A stretch of DNA of 64,000 nt from Ensifer sp. LC11 (lineage in GTDB: Bacteria; Pseudomonadota; Alphaproteobacteria; Rhizobiales; Rhizobiaceae), in the NCBI RefSeq assembly GCF_001695835.1, contig NZ_MBSO01000017.1, positions 1 through 64,000 of the forward strand. Direction: 5' to 3'. The notes below the pieces were generated by a model. The model saw nothing but the letters and a program-made list of their open reading frames with translations, ran no database searches and was not told the origin of the DNA. Position 1 is the first letter of the stretch. The number at the start of each line of letters is the position of its first letter. Below, in pieces: positions 1 to 7,081 of this stretch. The translations under genes and the position numbers were made by a program.

Positions 1-64
1 GAACCAGGCTGTCGAGCGTCACCATCTCGAGTGCGGTCTGTTCGGGAGCGGGTTTCTTCAACAT
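1..64 (-). CDS. transposase, IS1182-type, N-terminal 21 residues (cut by window edge)
   Basis: An ATG at 64-62 opens a frame that runs off the left edge. The readable residues begin MLKKPAPEQTALEMVTLDSL. The Glu-Met-Val-x-Leu-x-x-Leu-Val pattern near the N-terminus is, from memory, typical of IS1182-group DDE transposases, where it is followed by a Pro-x-Asp-His motif lying outside the window. Only 21 codons are visible, so catalytic residues cannot be checked. The gene points away from the BTLCP peptidase gene. Confidence 0.5.
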   Translation of the reverse strand, partial: MLKKPAPEQTALEMVTLDSLV

Positions 65-117
65 AACCCAGTGAATCAAAAACCCCCGGCAAACGCCAGA
101 GGTTTGTCAGCAGTCTG
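1..117 (-). mobile_element. probable end of an IS1182-type insertion sequence
   Basis: The partial transposase at 1-64 is preceded (reading minus) by about 50 bp without a gene, up to a segment at 101-117 whose minus-strand reading is CAGACTGCTGACAAACC. This resembles the outer inverted repeat seen in this IS group. The exact outer boundary is inference: neither the other end nor a target-site duplication can be seen here. Confidence 0.35.
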
Positions 118-118
118 G

Positions 119-137
119 GGGCCGGTTCAACCGGCCC
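119..137. terminator. perfect GC-rich dyad downstream of the BTLCP gene
   Basis: GGGCCGGTT and AACCGGCCC are perfect 9-bp arms around a single C. The dyad lies between the stop of the peptidase gene (165) and the presumed IS end. There is no clear T tract for minus-strand transcripts, so it may be a weak terminator or part of the target-site region. Confidence 0.4.
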
Positions 138-164
138 TTTCTGGAAGTCTTGCCTCGCTCTGGC

Positions 165-785
165 TCAGTTGCCGACCGAACCGACCACGATTTCCGTGCC
201 GTTTTCGATGGTGACCCAGCGGCCGCTGTGGTTCGAGGCCTGGCGCTTCAGATAGCGGTAGGGGGTATGGGTCCAGAGCTTGACGCCGTTTTCGAGGTTG
301 TCGAGCACGAAGTCGCCCTGCGACGTGCGCACGGTCAGCACCGCATGGCCCTCGCCATCGGGCTTGCGAACGACGGTGATCAGGAGGTCGCTGGCGGAGA
401 AGCCCTTTTTCACCAGGCGCTTGCGCTTTTCGAGCACGAAGTCCTCGCAGTCGCCGGCGCTATCCGGGTAGGACCAGACCTCATCCCTGCCGTGCAGTTC
501 CAGGTCGGTGACCGGCATGATCTCGCGGTTAACGGTCGCATTCACCTGCCGGATGGTAGCCCATCCGCGCTCCGTCACGCGCGGAGCAACCGTGCCCTTG
601 GACTTCACACTGCATTCGCTCTTGTACTTCTGGCAGAATTCATAGTGCCCGATCGGCTGCGAAGTCGCCGAGCCGGTCTGCATCCAAGGAGAGGAACCCG
701 CCTGTGCGGGGATTGCCGTGTTTGCTGAAATGAAAAGTGCGCAAAACGCCGCGATACTTCCCTTAACCCCAGTCCAAGACGCCAT
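165..785 (-). CDS. BTLCP / transglutaminase-like cysteine peptidase, exported
   Basis: A 206-residue protein with an N-terminal signal sequence (about residues 1-29, ending in an Ala-x-Ala-type site). The core carries the Cys-His-Asp order of bacterial transglutaminase-like cysteine peptidases (BTLCP, peptidase family C93): Cys in Gly-Asp-Cys-Glu-Asp, His in Gly-His-Ala-Val, Asp in Val-Leu-Asp-Asn. LapG of the c-di-GMP biofilm system belongs to this superfamily, but no LapD partner is nearby, so the substrate is unknown. It probably acts in the periplasm. A CtrA-type box lies about 110 bp upstream, and the gene ends close to an IS element. Confidence 0.85.
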   Translation of the reverse strand: MASWTGVKGSIAAFCALFISANTAIPAQAGSSPWMQTGSATSQPIGHYEFCQKYKSECSVKSKGTVAPRVTERGWATIRQVNATVNREIMPVTDLELHGRDEVWSYPDSAGDCEDFVLEKRKRLVKKGFSASDLLITVVRKPDGEGHAVLTVRTSQGDFVLDNLENGVKLWTHTPYRYLKRQASNHSGRWVTIENGTEIVVGSVGN

Positions 786-893
786 ACAAATCCCCTGCGA
801 CGCGGCATGCCGGCTCTTCGTGTCCGGACGTATTCGCGCAATCCTGAGTTGAAGGCAGCTTGTTTAGGTCGTCCCCTGGCGCTGCTCTAATCG

Positions 894-908
894 TTAATAA
901 AGAGTTAA
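894..908. promoter_or_regulatory. CtrA-type box TTAA-N7-TTAA
   Basis: The sequence TTAATAAAGAGTTAA matches the alphaproteobacterial CtrA consensus (two TTAA half-sites with a 7-bp spacer) exactly. It sits 109-123 bp upstream of the BTLCP start in an otherwise gene-free 288-bp interval. A GANTC methylation site (925-929) lies 17 bp away. That CtrA binds here is inference. Confidence 0.5.
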
Positions 909-1073
909 TAACGTCGGGGCGGTGGAGTCAATCGCCGGAATAGCGACATCGGGTTTTATGGTTAAGGCTGGCGCCTGACGCGCACGAAGCCGTTGCCGCA
1001 GGTGTTGTGCGGCGCCTGGCCCTATCGGAAGGAGAGGTTGTCGAGAAGTGGAGGGGCGTATGCTTCCGCCGCC

Positions 1074-1874
1074 TCAGGCAAGCATTGCGGCGATCGCCTG
1101 TTTCATTTTAGCAATGTCTTCTTCACGTGACAGGCGATGATCGCCATCGCGAATGAGCGTCATGACGACGTCATCGCCGGGCAGGTGCTCCATCAGCCGC
1201 AGGGCGTGCGCATAAGGCACATCGGGGTCGCGCATGCCCTGCAGAATGTGCACCGGGCAGCCGGTCGTGATTGTGCCGTCGAGCACCCGGTTGGCCCGGC
1301 CGTCCTCGATCAGGGCCCGGGTGAAGATGTTCGGCTCCGGGCTGTATTCGGACGGTTCCTCGAAGTAGCCGCGCTCGGAAAGCGAGGACTTCTCGGCCTC
1401 CGTGAGATTGGGCTCGATCAGTTCTGCGGTGAAATCCGGCGCCGGCGCGATCAGCACCAGGCCGGCGACGCGGTCTCCGTCGCCGCGCCGCCTAAGCTCC
1501 TGGATGACCCGCAAACCGATCCAGCCACCCATCGACGAGCCGATCAGGACGAGGCGGCCGGGGGCGGCGTGATCGATGACGGCAAGGCTTTCTTCGAGCC
1601 AGCGCGAGATCGTGCCATCCCTGAAAGCGCCGCCGGAGGATCCGTGGCCGGAGTAATCGAAGCGCACACAGGTCGCACCCCGCTCCATGGCGAAGCGCTC
1701 GACCTCGACCGCTTTGGTGCCGGTCATATCCGAGCGATAGCCGCCGAGCCACACGAGCGTCGGCTGACCGGAGGGCTTCTCCGGGTGCCGCACGCCCATT
1801 GCGATCCTGCGCCGGGCCTCCGCTGCGCCGACCTCAATGAAGCTGATTTCCGTCTCGGCTGGCGTGTTCTGCAT
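1074..1874 (-). CDS. alpha/beta hydrolase (carboxylesterase / thioesterase-like)
   Basis: A 266-residue protein of the alpha/beta hydrolase fold. The nucleophile elbow is Gly-Ser-Ser-Met-Gly-Gly, the likely acid is in Arg-Asp-Pro-Asp-Val-Pro and the base in Asp-Gly-Asp-His-Arg-Leu, in the expected order. The oxyanion region reads Trp-Leu-Gly-Gly-Tyr. The overall layout resembles the ABHD10/esterase branch; the natural substrate cannot be read from sequence. The start at 1874 is preferred because GGAG lies 9 nt upstream; TTG (1889) and ATG (1880) further upstream have no well-placed ribosome site. The gene is divergent from infC and carries no signal peptide, so it is probably cytoplasmic. Confidence 0.8.
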   Translation of the reverse strand: MQNTPAETEISFIEVGAAEARRRIAMGVRHPEKPSGQPTLVWLGGYRSDMTGTKAVEVERFAMERGATCVRFDYSGHGSSGGAFRDGTISRWLEESLAVIDHAAPGRLVLIGSSMGGWIGLRVIQELRRRGDGDRVAGLVLIAPAPDFTAELIEPNLTEAEKSSLSERGYFEEPSEYSPEPNIFTRALIEDGRANRVLDGTITTGCPVHILQGMRDPDVPYAHALRLMEHLPGDDVVMTLIRDGDHRLSREEDIAKMKQAIAAMLA

Positions 1875-2080
1875 GCCCATTCTCTCCAAAGGCCCGTTTT
1901 GCTGGCGAATTTCTTTCTAAAACAGATTCGTCTTGGTATCGACAGGTGGTGATTTTCCTTGCGAGCCGTGCTATTGACTCTGGCGTCGCAATTCACACAT
2001 TGCCGTCGGTGACAGATTCAGGCGCTTCGTTTGGGATCGCGCCGGCGAACGAATTAAACAACATTTCGGAAATAGCTCGA

Positions 2081-2086
2081 GGAGAG
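2081..2086 (+). promoter_or_regulatory. ribosome binding site of infC
   Basis: GGAGAG lies 7 nt upstream of an ATT codon (2094) and fixes it as the infC start in preference to the first in-frame ATG at 2208. Confidence 0.75.
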
Positions 2087-2093
2087 TACGACC

Positions 2094-2630
2094 ATTCGCA
2101 GACCGTTCAAAGCGGACGCCCCAGTCAAGGAGGGGCCGCGCTCAAACAAGGAAATCCGGGTTCCCCGCGTTCAACTTATCGATGCCGAAGGCCAGAATAT
2201 CGGCAACGTGCCAATCGACCAGGCGCTCCGCATGGCGGAAGAAGCCGGTCTTGATCTGGTTGAGATCGCACCGAACTCCGAACCGCCGGTGTGCAAGATT
2301 CTGGATCTGGGCAAGCTGAAATACGCCAACCAGAAGAAGGCGGCCGAAGCGCGCAAGAAGCAGAAGATCGTCGAAATCAAAGAAATCAAGATGCGCCCGA
2401 ACATCGACACGCATGACTATGACGTGAAGATGAAGGCGATGAATCGGTTCTTTGAAGACGGCGACAAGGTCAAGGTCACGCTGAAGTTCCGCGGCCGCGA
2501 AATGGCGCACCAGGAACTGGGCATGAAGCTTCTGCTCCAGGTCAAGGACGACACCCAGGCGATCGCCAAGGTGGAGGCCGAGCCCAAGCTCGAAGGCCGC
2601 CAGATGATGATGGTTCTGGCGCCGCGCTGA
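2094..2630 (+). CDS. infC: translation initiation factor IF-3
   Basis: A 178-residue protein; the length is right for IF-3 only if translation begins at ATT 2094. IF-3 binds the 30S subunit, prevents 50S joining and proofreads start-codon selection. The frame reads Arg-Arg-Pro-Phe-Lys, then the conserved Asn-Lys-Glu-Ile-Arg-Val-Pro-x-Val-x-Leu-Ile block, the lysine-rich linker, and the C-terminal domain with Lys-x-Arg-Pro-x-Ile-x-x-His-Asp-Tyr-Asp. The ATG at 2208 would remove most of the N-terminal domain. A non-AUG start is known to make infC sensitive to IF-3 level (autoregulation), and this is likely here. A strong terminator follows directly, so infC is separate from rpmI-rplT. Confidence 0.95.
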   Translation: MRRPFKADAPVKEGPRSNKEIRVPRVQLIDAEGQNIGNVPIDQALRMAEEAGLDLVEIAPNSEPPVCKILDLGKLKYANQKKAAEARKKQKIVEIKEIKMRPNIDTHDYDVKMKAMNRFFEDGDKVKVTLKFRGREMAHQELGMKLLLQVKDDTQAIAKVEAEPKLEGRQMMMVLAPR

Positions 2631-2655
2631 GCCGTTGCAAGCATCGAATCGATGA

Positions 2656-2679
2656 AAGCCGCCTCCGGGCGGCTTTTTT
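2656..2679 (+). terminator. rho-independent terminator of infC
   Basis: The stem AAAGCCGCC / GGCGGCTTT closes a short TCCG loop and runs straight into a T6 tract, 26 bp after the infC stop. Confidence 0.85.
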
Positions 2680-2795
2680 CGTTGTTGGGGCCAGCCGCCG
2701 CCGCCTGACAAAATGCTGACAACCGCCCTCAGCGATCTGTCAGGGGACGAATGTCATTCTCCGGGTGTCACGCAATCGGGAGAAGGACCAGAGAT

Positions 2796-3293
2796 ATGTA
2801 TGCAGCGTTGCGCAAGGTTTTACTCGTTTCCACCGCCGGCATTTGCGGGCTGGTGGCGGCGCCTCTCGGCTTGTCTTTGGCTGCGAACGGCCCTGCTCAT
2901 CCCCTGTCGATCGCCGCGCTTGCCGACGATGACGACGATGATCGTGGCGGCTCGGGTGGCGATCGTGACGACCGTGATCGCGACGACGATCGCGGCCAGG
3001 ACGATGACGACGACAATGATGATGACGACCGGGGCCTAGGCCCTCGCGATGATGACGATGACGATTTCGACGACGCGCGTGATCCGCATGAGATCGAGTT
3101 GCGGGTTTCCGATGAGAGCCTTCGCGGCCTGCGCAATGGATCGCTGGTCGCGGTCGACAATCTTGGCCGCGTCCTTGAGGTTGACGTGGACTACGAGCGT
3201 GGCATCCGGATCGTGACGGGCGAGCCGTACGACAGCGATATCCGTCGCAACCCGGGGCCGGTCACCAGCGTCTCGATCCGCCCGGCGCCCTGA
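2796..3293 (+). CDS. secreted Asp-rich protein, first gene of the PepSY/two-component module
   Basis: A 165-residue protein with no recognised full-length family. Residues 1-42 form a long signal sequence (basic start, hydrophobic stretch with Leu/Val/Ala). Residues 44-93 contain about 30 aspartates broken only by Arg, Gly and a few others, a polyanionic tract able to bind Ca2+, Mg2+ or other cations. Residues 98-165 form a small folded-looking domain (Glu-Leu-Arg-Val-Ser ... Val-Leu-Glu-Val-Asp-Val-Asp-Tyr) resembling a short PepSY-like half, but this is not certain. The start at 2796 is chosen for the AGAAGGA site upstream; an earlier in-frame start (2751) would spoil the signal peptide. 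The similar acidic PepSY gene and the two-component pair downstream suggest a shared signalling role. Confidence 0.75.
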   Translation: MYAALRKVLLVSTAGICGLVAAPLGLSLAANGPAHPLSIAALADDDDDDRGGSGGDRDDRDRDDDRGQDDDDDNDDDDRGLGPRDDDDDDFDDARDPHEIELRVSDESLRGLRNGSLVAVDNLGRVLEVDVDYERGIRIVTGEPYDSDIRRNPGPVTSVSIRPAP

Positions 3294-3386
3294 CGTGTTC
3301 GGAATGGCCCCGGCGCATTCACCCCGCACCATGCGCCGGAGCAAGGGTCGCTCGCCACCAGCCCGCCCGGCGGTTCGACCCGGCCA

Positions 3387-3429
3387 GCGCATACCCCCCG
3401 TGCCGACCCCGGCGCTGGGGGTATGTGCG
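3387..3429. repeat. inverted repeat between the two Asp-rich genes
   Basis: GCGCATACCCCC (3387-3398) pairs with GGGGGTATGTGC (3417-3428), with one mismatch in 12 and an 18-base loop. There is no T run after it. It could be a processing or attenuation hairpin of the upstream transcript, or an operator. The rest of 3294-3585 shows no gene. Confidence 0.45.
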
Positions 3430-3508
3430 TTGCTGGTCTTGTCGGCGCGGCTGGCGTAGGTTCGCGTTGGCAACCGCAGGCTGCTTGAAGGCAAGTGGGC
3501 ATCTCGTC

Positions 3509-3537
3509 TTGACGGATCGTTCCGCATACGCGCTAAG
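3509..3537 (+). promoter_or_regulatory. possible sigma-70 promoter for the PepSY - two-component genes
   Basis: TTGACG (3509-3514) and GCTAAG (3532-3537) are 17 bp apart. The -35 box is good and the -10 weak. Its position about 50 bp before the second Asp-rich gene would give that gene and the regulator pair their own transcript. Confidence 0.3.
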
Positions 3538-3585
3538 GAAAAGCCCGCTGAACGGAACGAGGGGCAATTGCGACCGGATGAAGCC

Positions 3586-4068
3586 ATGGCGATGACACGA
3601 CGAAACCTGATCGCGCTCCTTTGCTGTTCGCTTGTGCTTTCGCTTGCGCCGCAGCCCGGCGGTTCGGCCGCATTGGCCGAGGACGACGATTCGGACGACG
3701 GCGGTTCGGGCGGCGGGGGTGGTCATGGCGGCGGCTCGGGGAGCGGTGGTCACGGTAGCGATGATGACGACGACGATGACGATGATGCCGATGACGACGA
3801 TGAGGTTGGTCGGGACGGTGCCGGCCGCGGCCGCCGGAGTGACCAGGAGCGCGCGCGGGCAGGGGTCGAAAAGGGTGACATCCTGCCGTTGAAGGATGTT
3901 CTGCGGCTTGTCGACGAGGACAGGTACGGCACCGTCATCGCGATCGATCTCAAGCGCTCGGGCGGCGGGGAGATCTACAGGCTGCGCACGCGCGACCGAC
4001 AGGGCACCATCCGCAACCTGCGCATCGACGCGCGGACCGGCAAATTCATGAACATCTTCGGTTTCTGA
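3586..4068 (+). CDS. secreted acidic PepSY-domain protein
   Basis: A 160-residue protein (from ATG 3586). Residues 1-30 are a signal sequence or anchor (Leu-Ile-Ala-Leu-Leu-Cys-Cys core). Residues 32-73 alternate Asp runs (up to 9 in a row) with Gly/His/Ser repeats, a metal-binding look. Residues 94-160 form a PepSY domain: Asp-Ile-Leu-Pro-Leu-Lys-Asp-Val-Leu ... Ile-Tyr-Arg-Leu-Arg-Thr-Arg-Asp ... Ile-Asp-Ala-Arg-Thr-Gly. PepSY proteins next to PhoPQ-like two-component genes are common and are thought to modulate the sensor. The response regulator begins 7 bp after this stop, which argues for one operon. A TTG at 3568 and an ATG at 3592 are alternative starts. Confidence 0.8.
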   Translation: MAMTRRNLIALLCCSLVLSLAPQPGGSAALAEDDDSDDGGSGGGGGHGGGSGSGGHGSDDDDDDDDDADDDDEVGRDGAGRGRRSDQERARAGVEKGDILPLKDVLRLVDEDRYGTVIAIDLKRSGGGEIYRLRTRDRQGTIRNLRIDARTGKFMNIFGF

Positions 4069-4075
4069 GGACGGA

Positions 4076-4741
4076 ATGCGGATTCTTCTGGCAGAAGACG
4101 ATCCCAACATCGCAGCGCACGTGGCAACCAGGCTTGAGGCGGAAGGCTATGGCGTCGATACGCTTGTCCATGGGCCCGACATCTGGGAGCAGGGCGAAAG
4201 CGGTAACTACGCCCTGGTCATCCTCGACCTCGGTCTGCCGGGTATGGACGGGCTGTCGATCCTCAAGCGCTGGCGGCAGGCGGGAGTGGAGACGCCGGTC
4301 CTGGTCCTGACGGCGCGCGGCTCCTGGATGGAGCGGGTAGACGGCTTCGATGCCGGTGCCGACGACTATTTGCCGAAACCTTTTCGTGCCGAGGAGCTGC
4401 TGGCGCGGATGAGGGCTCTGCTGCGGCGCGCCGGTCCCCGTCTGGCATCGGTGCGCGCAGCCGGCCGCTTCACGCTGGACGAAGCCACCCGGCGCGTGAC
4501 CTTCGACGGGCAGCCGCTTGAGCTCAGCCCGCTCGAATACCGCATGCTTGCCCTGATGGTCACGCGCAAGGGAGAGGTTGTCACCCCGCTCGAACTGGCG
4601 AGCCACGTTCAGGGGCGGGATGACGATGCGGCCAAGAACGCCGTCGAGGCAATGGTCGCGCGCCTGCGCAAGAAAACCGAGAGCGGTGCGATCGAAACGC
4701 GGCGCGGATTTGGCTACGTGTTGCCGGATGGCACGGCATGA
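4076..4741 (+). CDS. OmpR/PhoB-family response regulator
   Basis: A 221-residue protein. The receiver domain (1-115) has the acidic pair Glu7-Asp8-Asp9, phospho-acceptor Asp51 in Leu-Asp-Leu-Gly-Leu-Pro-Gly-Met-Asp-Gly, Thr in Leu-Thr-Ala-Arg, and Lys in Leu-Pro-Lys-Pro-Phe. The winged-helix DNA-binding domain (about 125-218) carries Leu-Ser-Pro-Leu-Glu-Tyr-Arg and the closing Arg-Arg-Gly-Phe-Gly-Tyr-Val-Leu. Its stop overlaps the kinase start (ATGA), so the two are translationally coupled. By domain layout it is PhoP-like. Targets are unknown, but the acidic PepSY genes upstream are natural candidates. Confidence 0.93.
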   Translation: MRILLAEDDPNIAAHVATRLEAEGYGVDTLVHGPDIWEQGESGNYALVILDLGLPGMDGLSILKRWRQAGVETPVLVLTARGSWMERVDGFDAGADDYLPKPFRAEELLARMRALLRRAGPRLASVRAAGRFTLDEATRRVTFDGQPLELSPLEYRMLALMVTRKGEVVTPLELASHVQGRDDDAAKNAVEAMVARLRKKTESGAIETRRGFGYVLPDGTA

Positions 4742-6105
4742 TCCGCTCGCTCAGGCTGCGGCTTGCAATCGGCGCGTCGGTTGCCATCGGCCTGGTGCTT
4801 TTGGTGGTGTGGTATTCCTTAAGTAGCCTCTTCACCGGCTACGTCGTCGGTCGCTATCGCGCCGAAATGGCAACCCTCGTCGATACGGTCGCCGCCCAGG
4901 TGAGGGTGCGCAACGACCAGCTCGTGTTGCCGCGCGAGCCGGCCGACCCGCGTTTGAGCCTGCCTGCCGGCGGTCGCTACTGGCAGCTCAGCCGCGATGG
5001 CGGCGCTCCCATTCGTTCGCGCTCCCTGTGGGATACGGTGATCGACATCGGTCAGGCGTCCGCGCCACGCCATTTGGGTTTTCTGGAGGTGGAGGGGCCG
5101 GACGGGGCGCCGGTCCTGGTCTACCAGCAAAGCCTGACGCTTGGTGAAGGGGTGGGCGCCCGGCGGTTCGCGGTTGCGGCTGGCTTTTCGCGCGGCGAGC
5201 TCGACGATGCGCTTTCCGCCTTTCACGGCCAGATCCGGCTAATGCTGCTGGCAACCGCCCTCGTGCTTGCCGGTGCAGCACTCCTGCAAGGCGCGCTCGG
5301 GCTCGCGCCGCTCGCACGCCTGCGAGAGCGGGCGGCGCGCGTTCGTTCCGGCGAGGAGAGGGACTTCGGTTCGGCGGGCCCAAGCGAGGTGCAGCCGCTC
5401 GTCAGTGAGATCAACCTCCTGCTTGCCGAGCGCGAAACGGCGCTCGCGCAGGCGCGTGCCCGCGCCAGCGATCTTGCTCATGGATTGAAGACGCCGCTGA
5501 CTGTGCTTGCACAGCTTGCCGAGAGCCTGCCACAGGAGCAGCGCGCGATTGCCCTCGAACAGGTCGACCTCGTGCGGCAGCGCGCCGACCGCCAACTTCA
5601 GGCCGCCCGCATGGGTGTCGAGCGCATGGCAACGACCTCGATCGCCAGCCTTGGCAACAAGCTGGTCAGTGTCTTGCGCCCGGTGACCGCCGAGCGTGGC
5701 GTTGCCTGGGAGATAGACGTTGATCCGTCGATCTCGCTCGACGTTGATCCGGCCGATCTGGCGGAATGTCTCGGCAACCTGCTCGACAACGCTGCCAGAT
5801 GGGCGCAGGCGCGCATCCGCCTTTCGGCTGAAGAGGATCACGGTCGGGTGCGGATCGCCATCGGCGACGACGGCCCCGGTGTTGCCGAGAGCGACCGGGA
5901 ACACGTGATGCGCCGTGGAGCGCATGGCAGCGCCGCCGGTCCTGCCTCTGCCTCGGGCTCGGGGCTGGGGCTGGCGATCAGTGCCGATATAGCCGAGGCC
6001 TACGGGGCGGTCCTTTCTCTCGGCCAATCGCCGTTGGGCGGTCTTGAGGCGGCGCTGGCTTTCGATGCGCGCGGCCGTCGTCACCGGCCACGTGATCCGG
6101 CTTAA
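4738..6105 (+). CDS. PhoQ-like sensor histidine kinase
   Basis: A 455-residue membrane kinase. TM1 is at about 9-31, a periplasmic sensor region at about 32-160, and TM2 at about 165-190, followed by a HAMP-like linker and the catalytic core. His248 in Leu-Ala-His-Gly-Leu-Lys-Thr-Pro-Leu is the phosphorylation site. The N box is Leu-Gly-Asn-Leu-Leu-Asp-Asn-Ala-Ala, and the G boxes are Asp-Asp-Gly-Pro-Gly-Val and Gly-Ser-Gly-Leu-Gly-Leu-Ala-Ile. The H-box type matches PhoQ-like kinases. It overlaps the regulator gene by 4 bp. The periplasmic domain could meet the acidic PepSY proteins or the cations they bind; that link is inference. Confidence 0.92.
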   Translation: MIRSLRLRLAIGASVAIGLVLLVVWYSLSSLFTGYVVGRYRAEMATLVDTVAAQVRVRNDQLVLPREPADPRLSLPAGGRYWQLSRDGGAPIRSRSLWDTVIDIGQASAPRHLGFLEVEGPDGAPVLVYQQSLTLGEGVGARRFAVAAGFSRGELDDALSAFHGQIRLMLLATALVLAGAALLQGALGLAPLARLRERAARVRSGEERDFGSAGPSEVQPLVSEINLLLAERETALAQARARASDLAHGLKTPLTVLAQLAESLPQEQRAIALEQVDLVRQRADRQLQAARMGVERMATTSIASLGNKLVSVLRPVTAERGVAWEIDVDPSISLDVDPADLAECLGNLLDNAARWAQARIRLSAEEDHGRVRIAIGDDGPGVAESDREHVMRRGAHGSAAGPASASGSGLGLAISADIAEAYGAVLSLGQSPLGGLEAALAFDARGRRHRPRDPA

Positions 6106-6209
6106 GACGCGACTGCCTCCAAGCCGCTTCGGAGTGCCGCCGGATGCGTTGGATCAGCGCGCCGGCAACGCCCCGGCTGTTGCACGCAAACGCATTGTCG
6201 ATTCACCAG

Positions 6210-6238
6210 TTGCGCTTTTTTGGATGTGCGGTTATAAG
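6210..6238 (+). promoter_or_regulatory. promoter of rpmI-rplT
   Basis: TTGCGC (6210-6215), a 17-bp spacer containing a T6 run, then TATAAG (6233-6238). This would leave a leader of about 100 nt before rpmI, which could hold the ribosomal-protein autoregulatory structure common upstream of rpmI-rplT; I could not fold it convincingly. Confidence 0.5.
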
Positions 6239-6341
6239 CCCCCGTCCGAACGGTCCGGCAGGGCATGCCGTGGCCGTTCTTAACGCTGGAAATGGACCTC
6301 GTCTGTCCGTTTCGAATTCTTAAGAACAATGGAGTAGCAAA

Positions 6342-6545
6342 ATGCCCAAGATGAAGACGAAATCGTCTGCCAAGAAGCGGTTCAAGATCACCGCGACCGG
6401 CAAGGTTCGTGCAGCAGCTGCTGGCAAGCGCCACGGCATGATCAAGCGTACCAACAAGTTCATCCGCGACGCACGTGGAACCATGGTTCTCGCGGAACCT
6501 GATGGCAAGAAGGTCATCAAGAACTACCTGCCCAACGGTCTCTAA
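6342..6545 (+). CDS. rpmI: 50S ribosomal protein L35
   Basis: A 67-residue, strongly basic protein with the L35 signature [14 protein letters not shown] and the central Ala-Gly-Lys-Arg-His. GGAG lies 8 nt before the ATG. rplT follows after 39 bp in the usual operon order. L35 is a component of the large ribosomal subunit. Confidence 0.98.
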   Translation: MPKMKTKSSAKKRFKITATGKVRAAAAGKRHGMIKRTNKFIRDARGTMVLAEPDGKKVIKNYLPNGL

Positions 6546-6584
6546 GACTTTCAGGCATTTTGGACACGTTAAGGAGATCATGAC

Positions 6585-6989
6585 ATGGCACGTGTAAAAC
6601 GCGGCGTAACCGCTCACGCCAAGCACAAGAAGACACTCAAGGCAGCCAAGGGCTTCTACGGCCGCCGCAAGAACACCATCCGCGCTGCAAAGGCTGCGGT
6701 TGATCGTTCCAAGCAGTTCGCTTACCGCGACCGCAAGGTCAACAAGCGCAATTTCCGCGCTCTCTGGATCCAGCGCATCAACGCTGCCGTCCGCGAATTC
6801 GGCCTGACCTATGGCCGCTTCATCGACGGTCTGAACAAGGCTGGCATCGAAGTCGACCGCAAGGTTCTGTCCGACATGGCGATCCATGAGCCGGCAGCAT
6901 TCGGCGCCCTCGTCGAAGCTTCCAAGAAGGCGCTTGCCTATCTCAAGGAAGCCGGCACGGCCAACGAATTTGAAAGCGCTGTTCGTTAA
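6585..6989 (+). CDS. rplT: 50S ribosomal protein L20
   Basis: A 134-residue L20 with a typical basic N-terminus (Met-Ala-Arg-Val-Lys-Arg-Gly-Val) and the conserved Phe-Tyr-Gly-Arg-Arg-Lys-Asn and Trp-Ile-Gln-Arg-Ile-Asn-Ala-Ala blocks. It binds 23S rRNA early in 50S assembly and in many bacteria represses its own operon. AAGGAG is placed 9 nt before the start. A terminator follows at 7031. Confidence 0.98.
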   Translation: MARVKRGVTAHAKHKKTLKAAKGFYGRRKNTIRAAKAAVDRSKQFAYRDRKVNKRNFRALWIQRINAAVREFGLTYGRFIDGLNKAGIEVDRKVLSDMAIHEPAAFGALVEASKKALAYLKEAGTANEFESAVR

Positions 6990-7030
6990 GCCAGCGTTTT
7001 CCCAAAACCGTTCTTGAAATTTTGGTGGGA

Positions 7031-7066
7031 AACCCGCGCTGGCAGGGCTGGCGCGGGTTTTTCTTA
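7031..7066 (+). terminator. rho-independent terminator of rpmI-rplT
   Basis: AACCCGCGC (7031-7039) pairs with GCGCGGGTT (7051-7059), followed by a T-rich tract. It lies 42 bp after rplT and just before the next gene, so the kinase-like gene must be read from its own promoter or by read-through. Confidence 0.85.
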
Positions 7067-7081
7067 TTCTGCGGGACGAAA

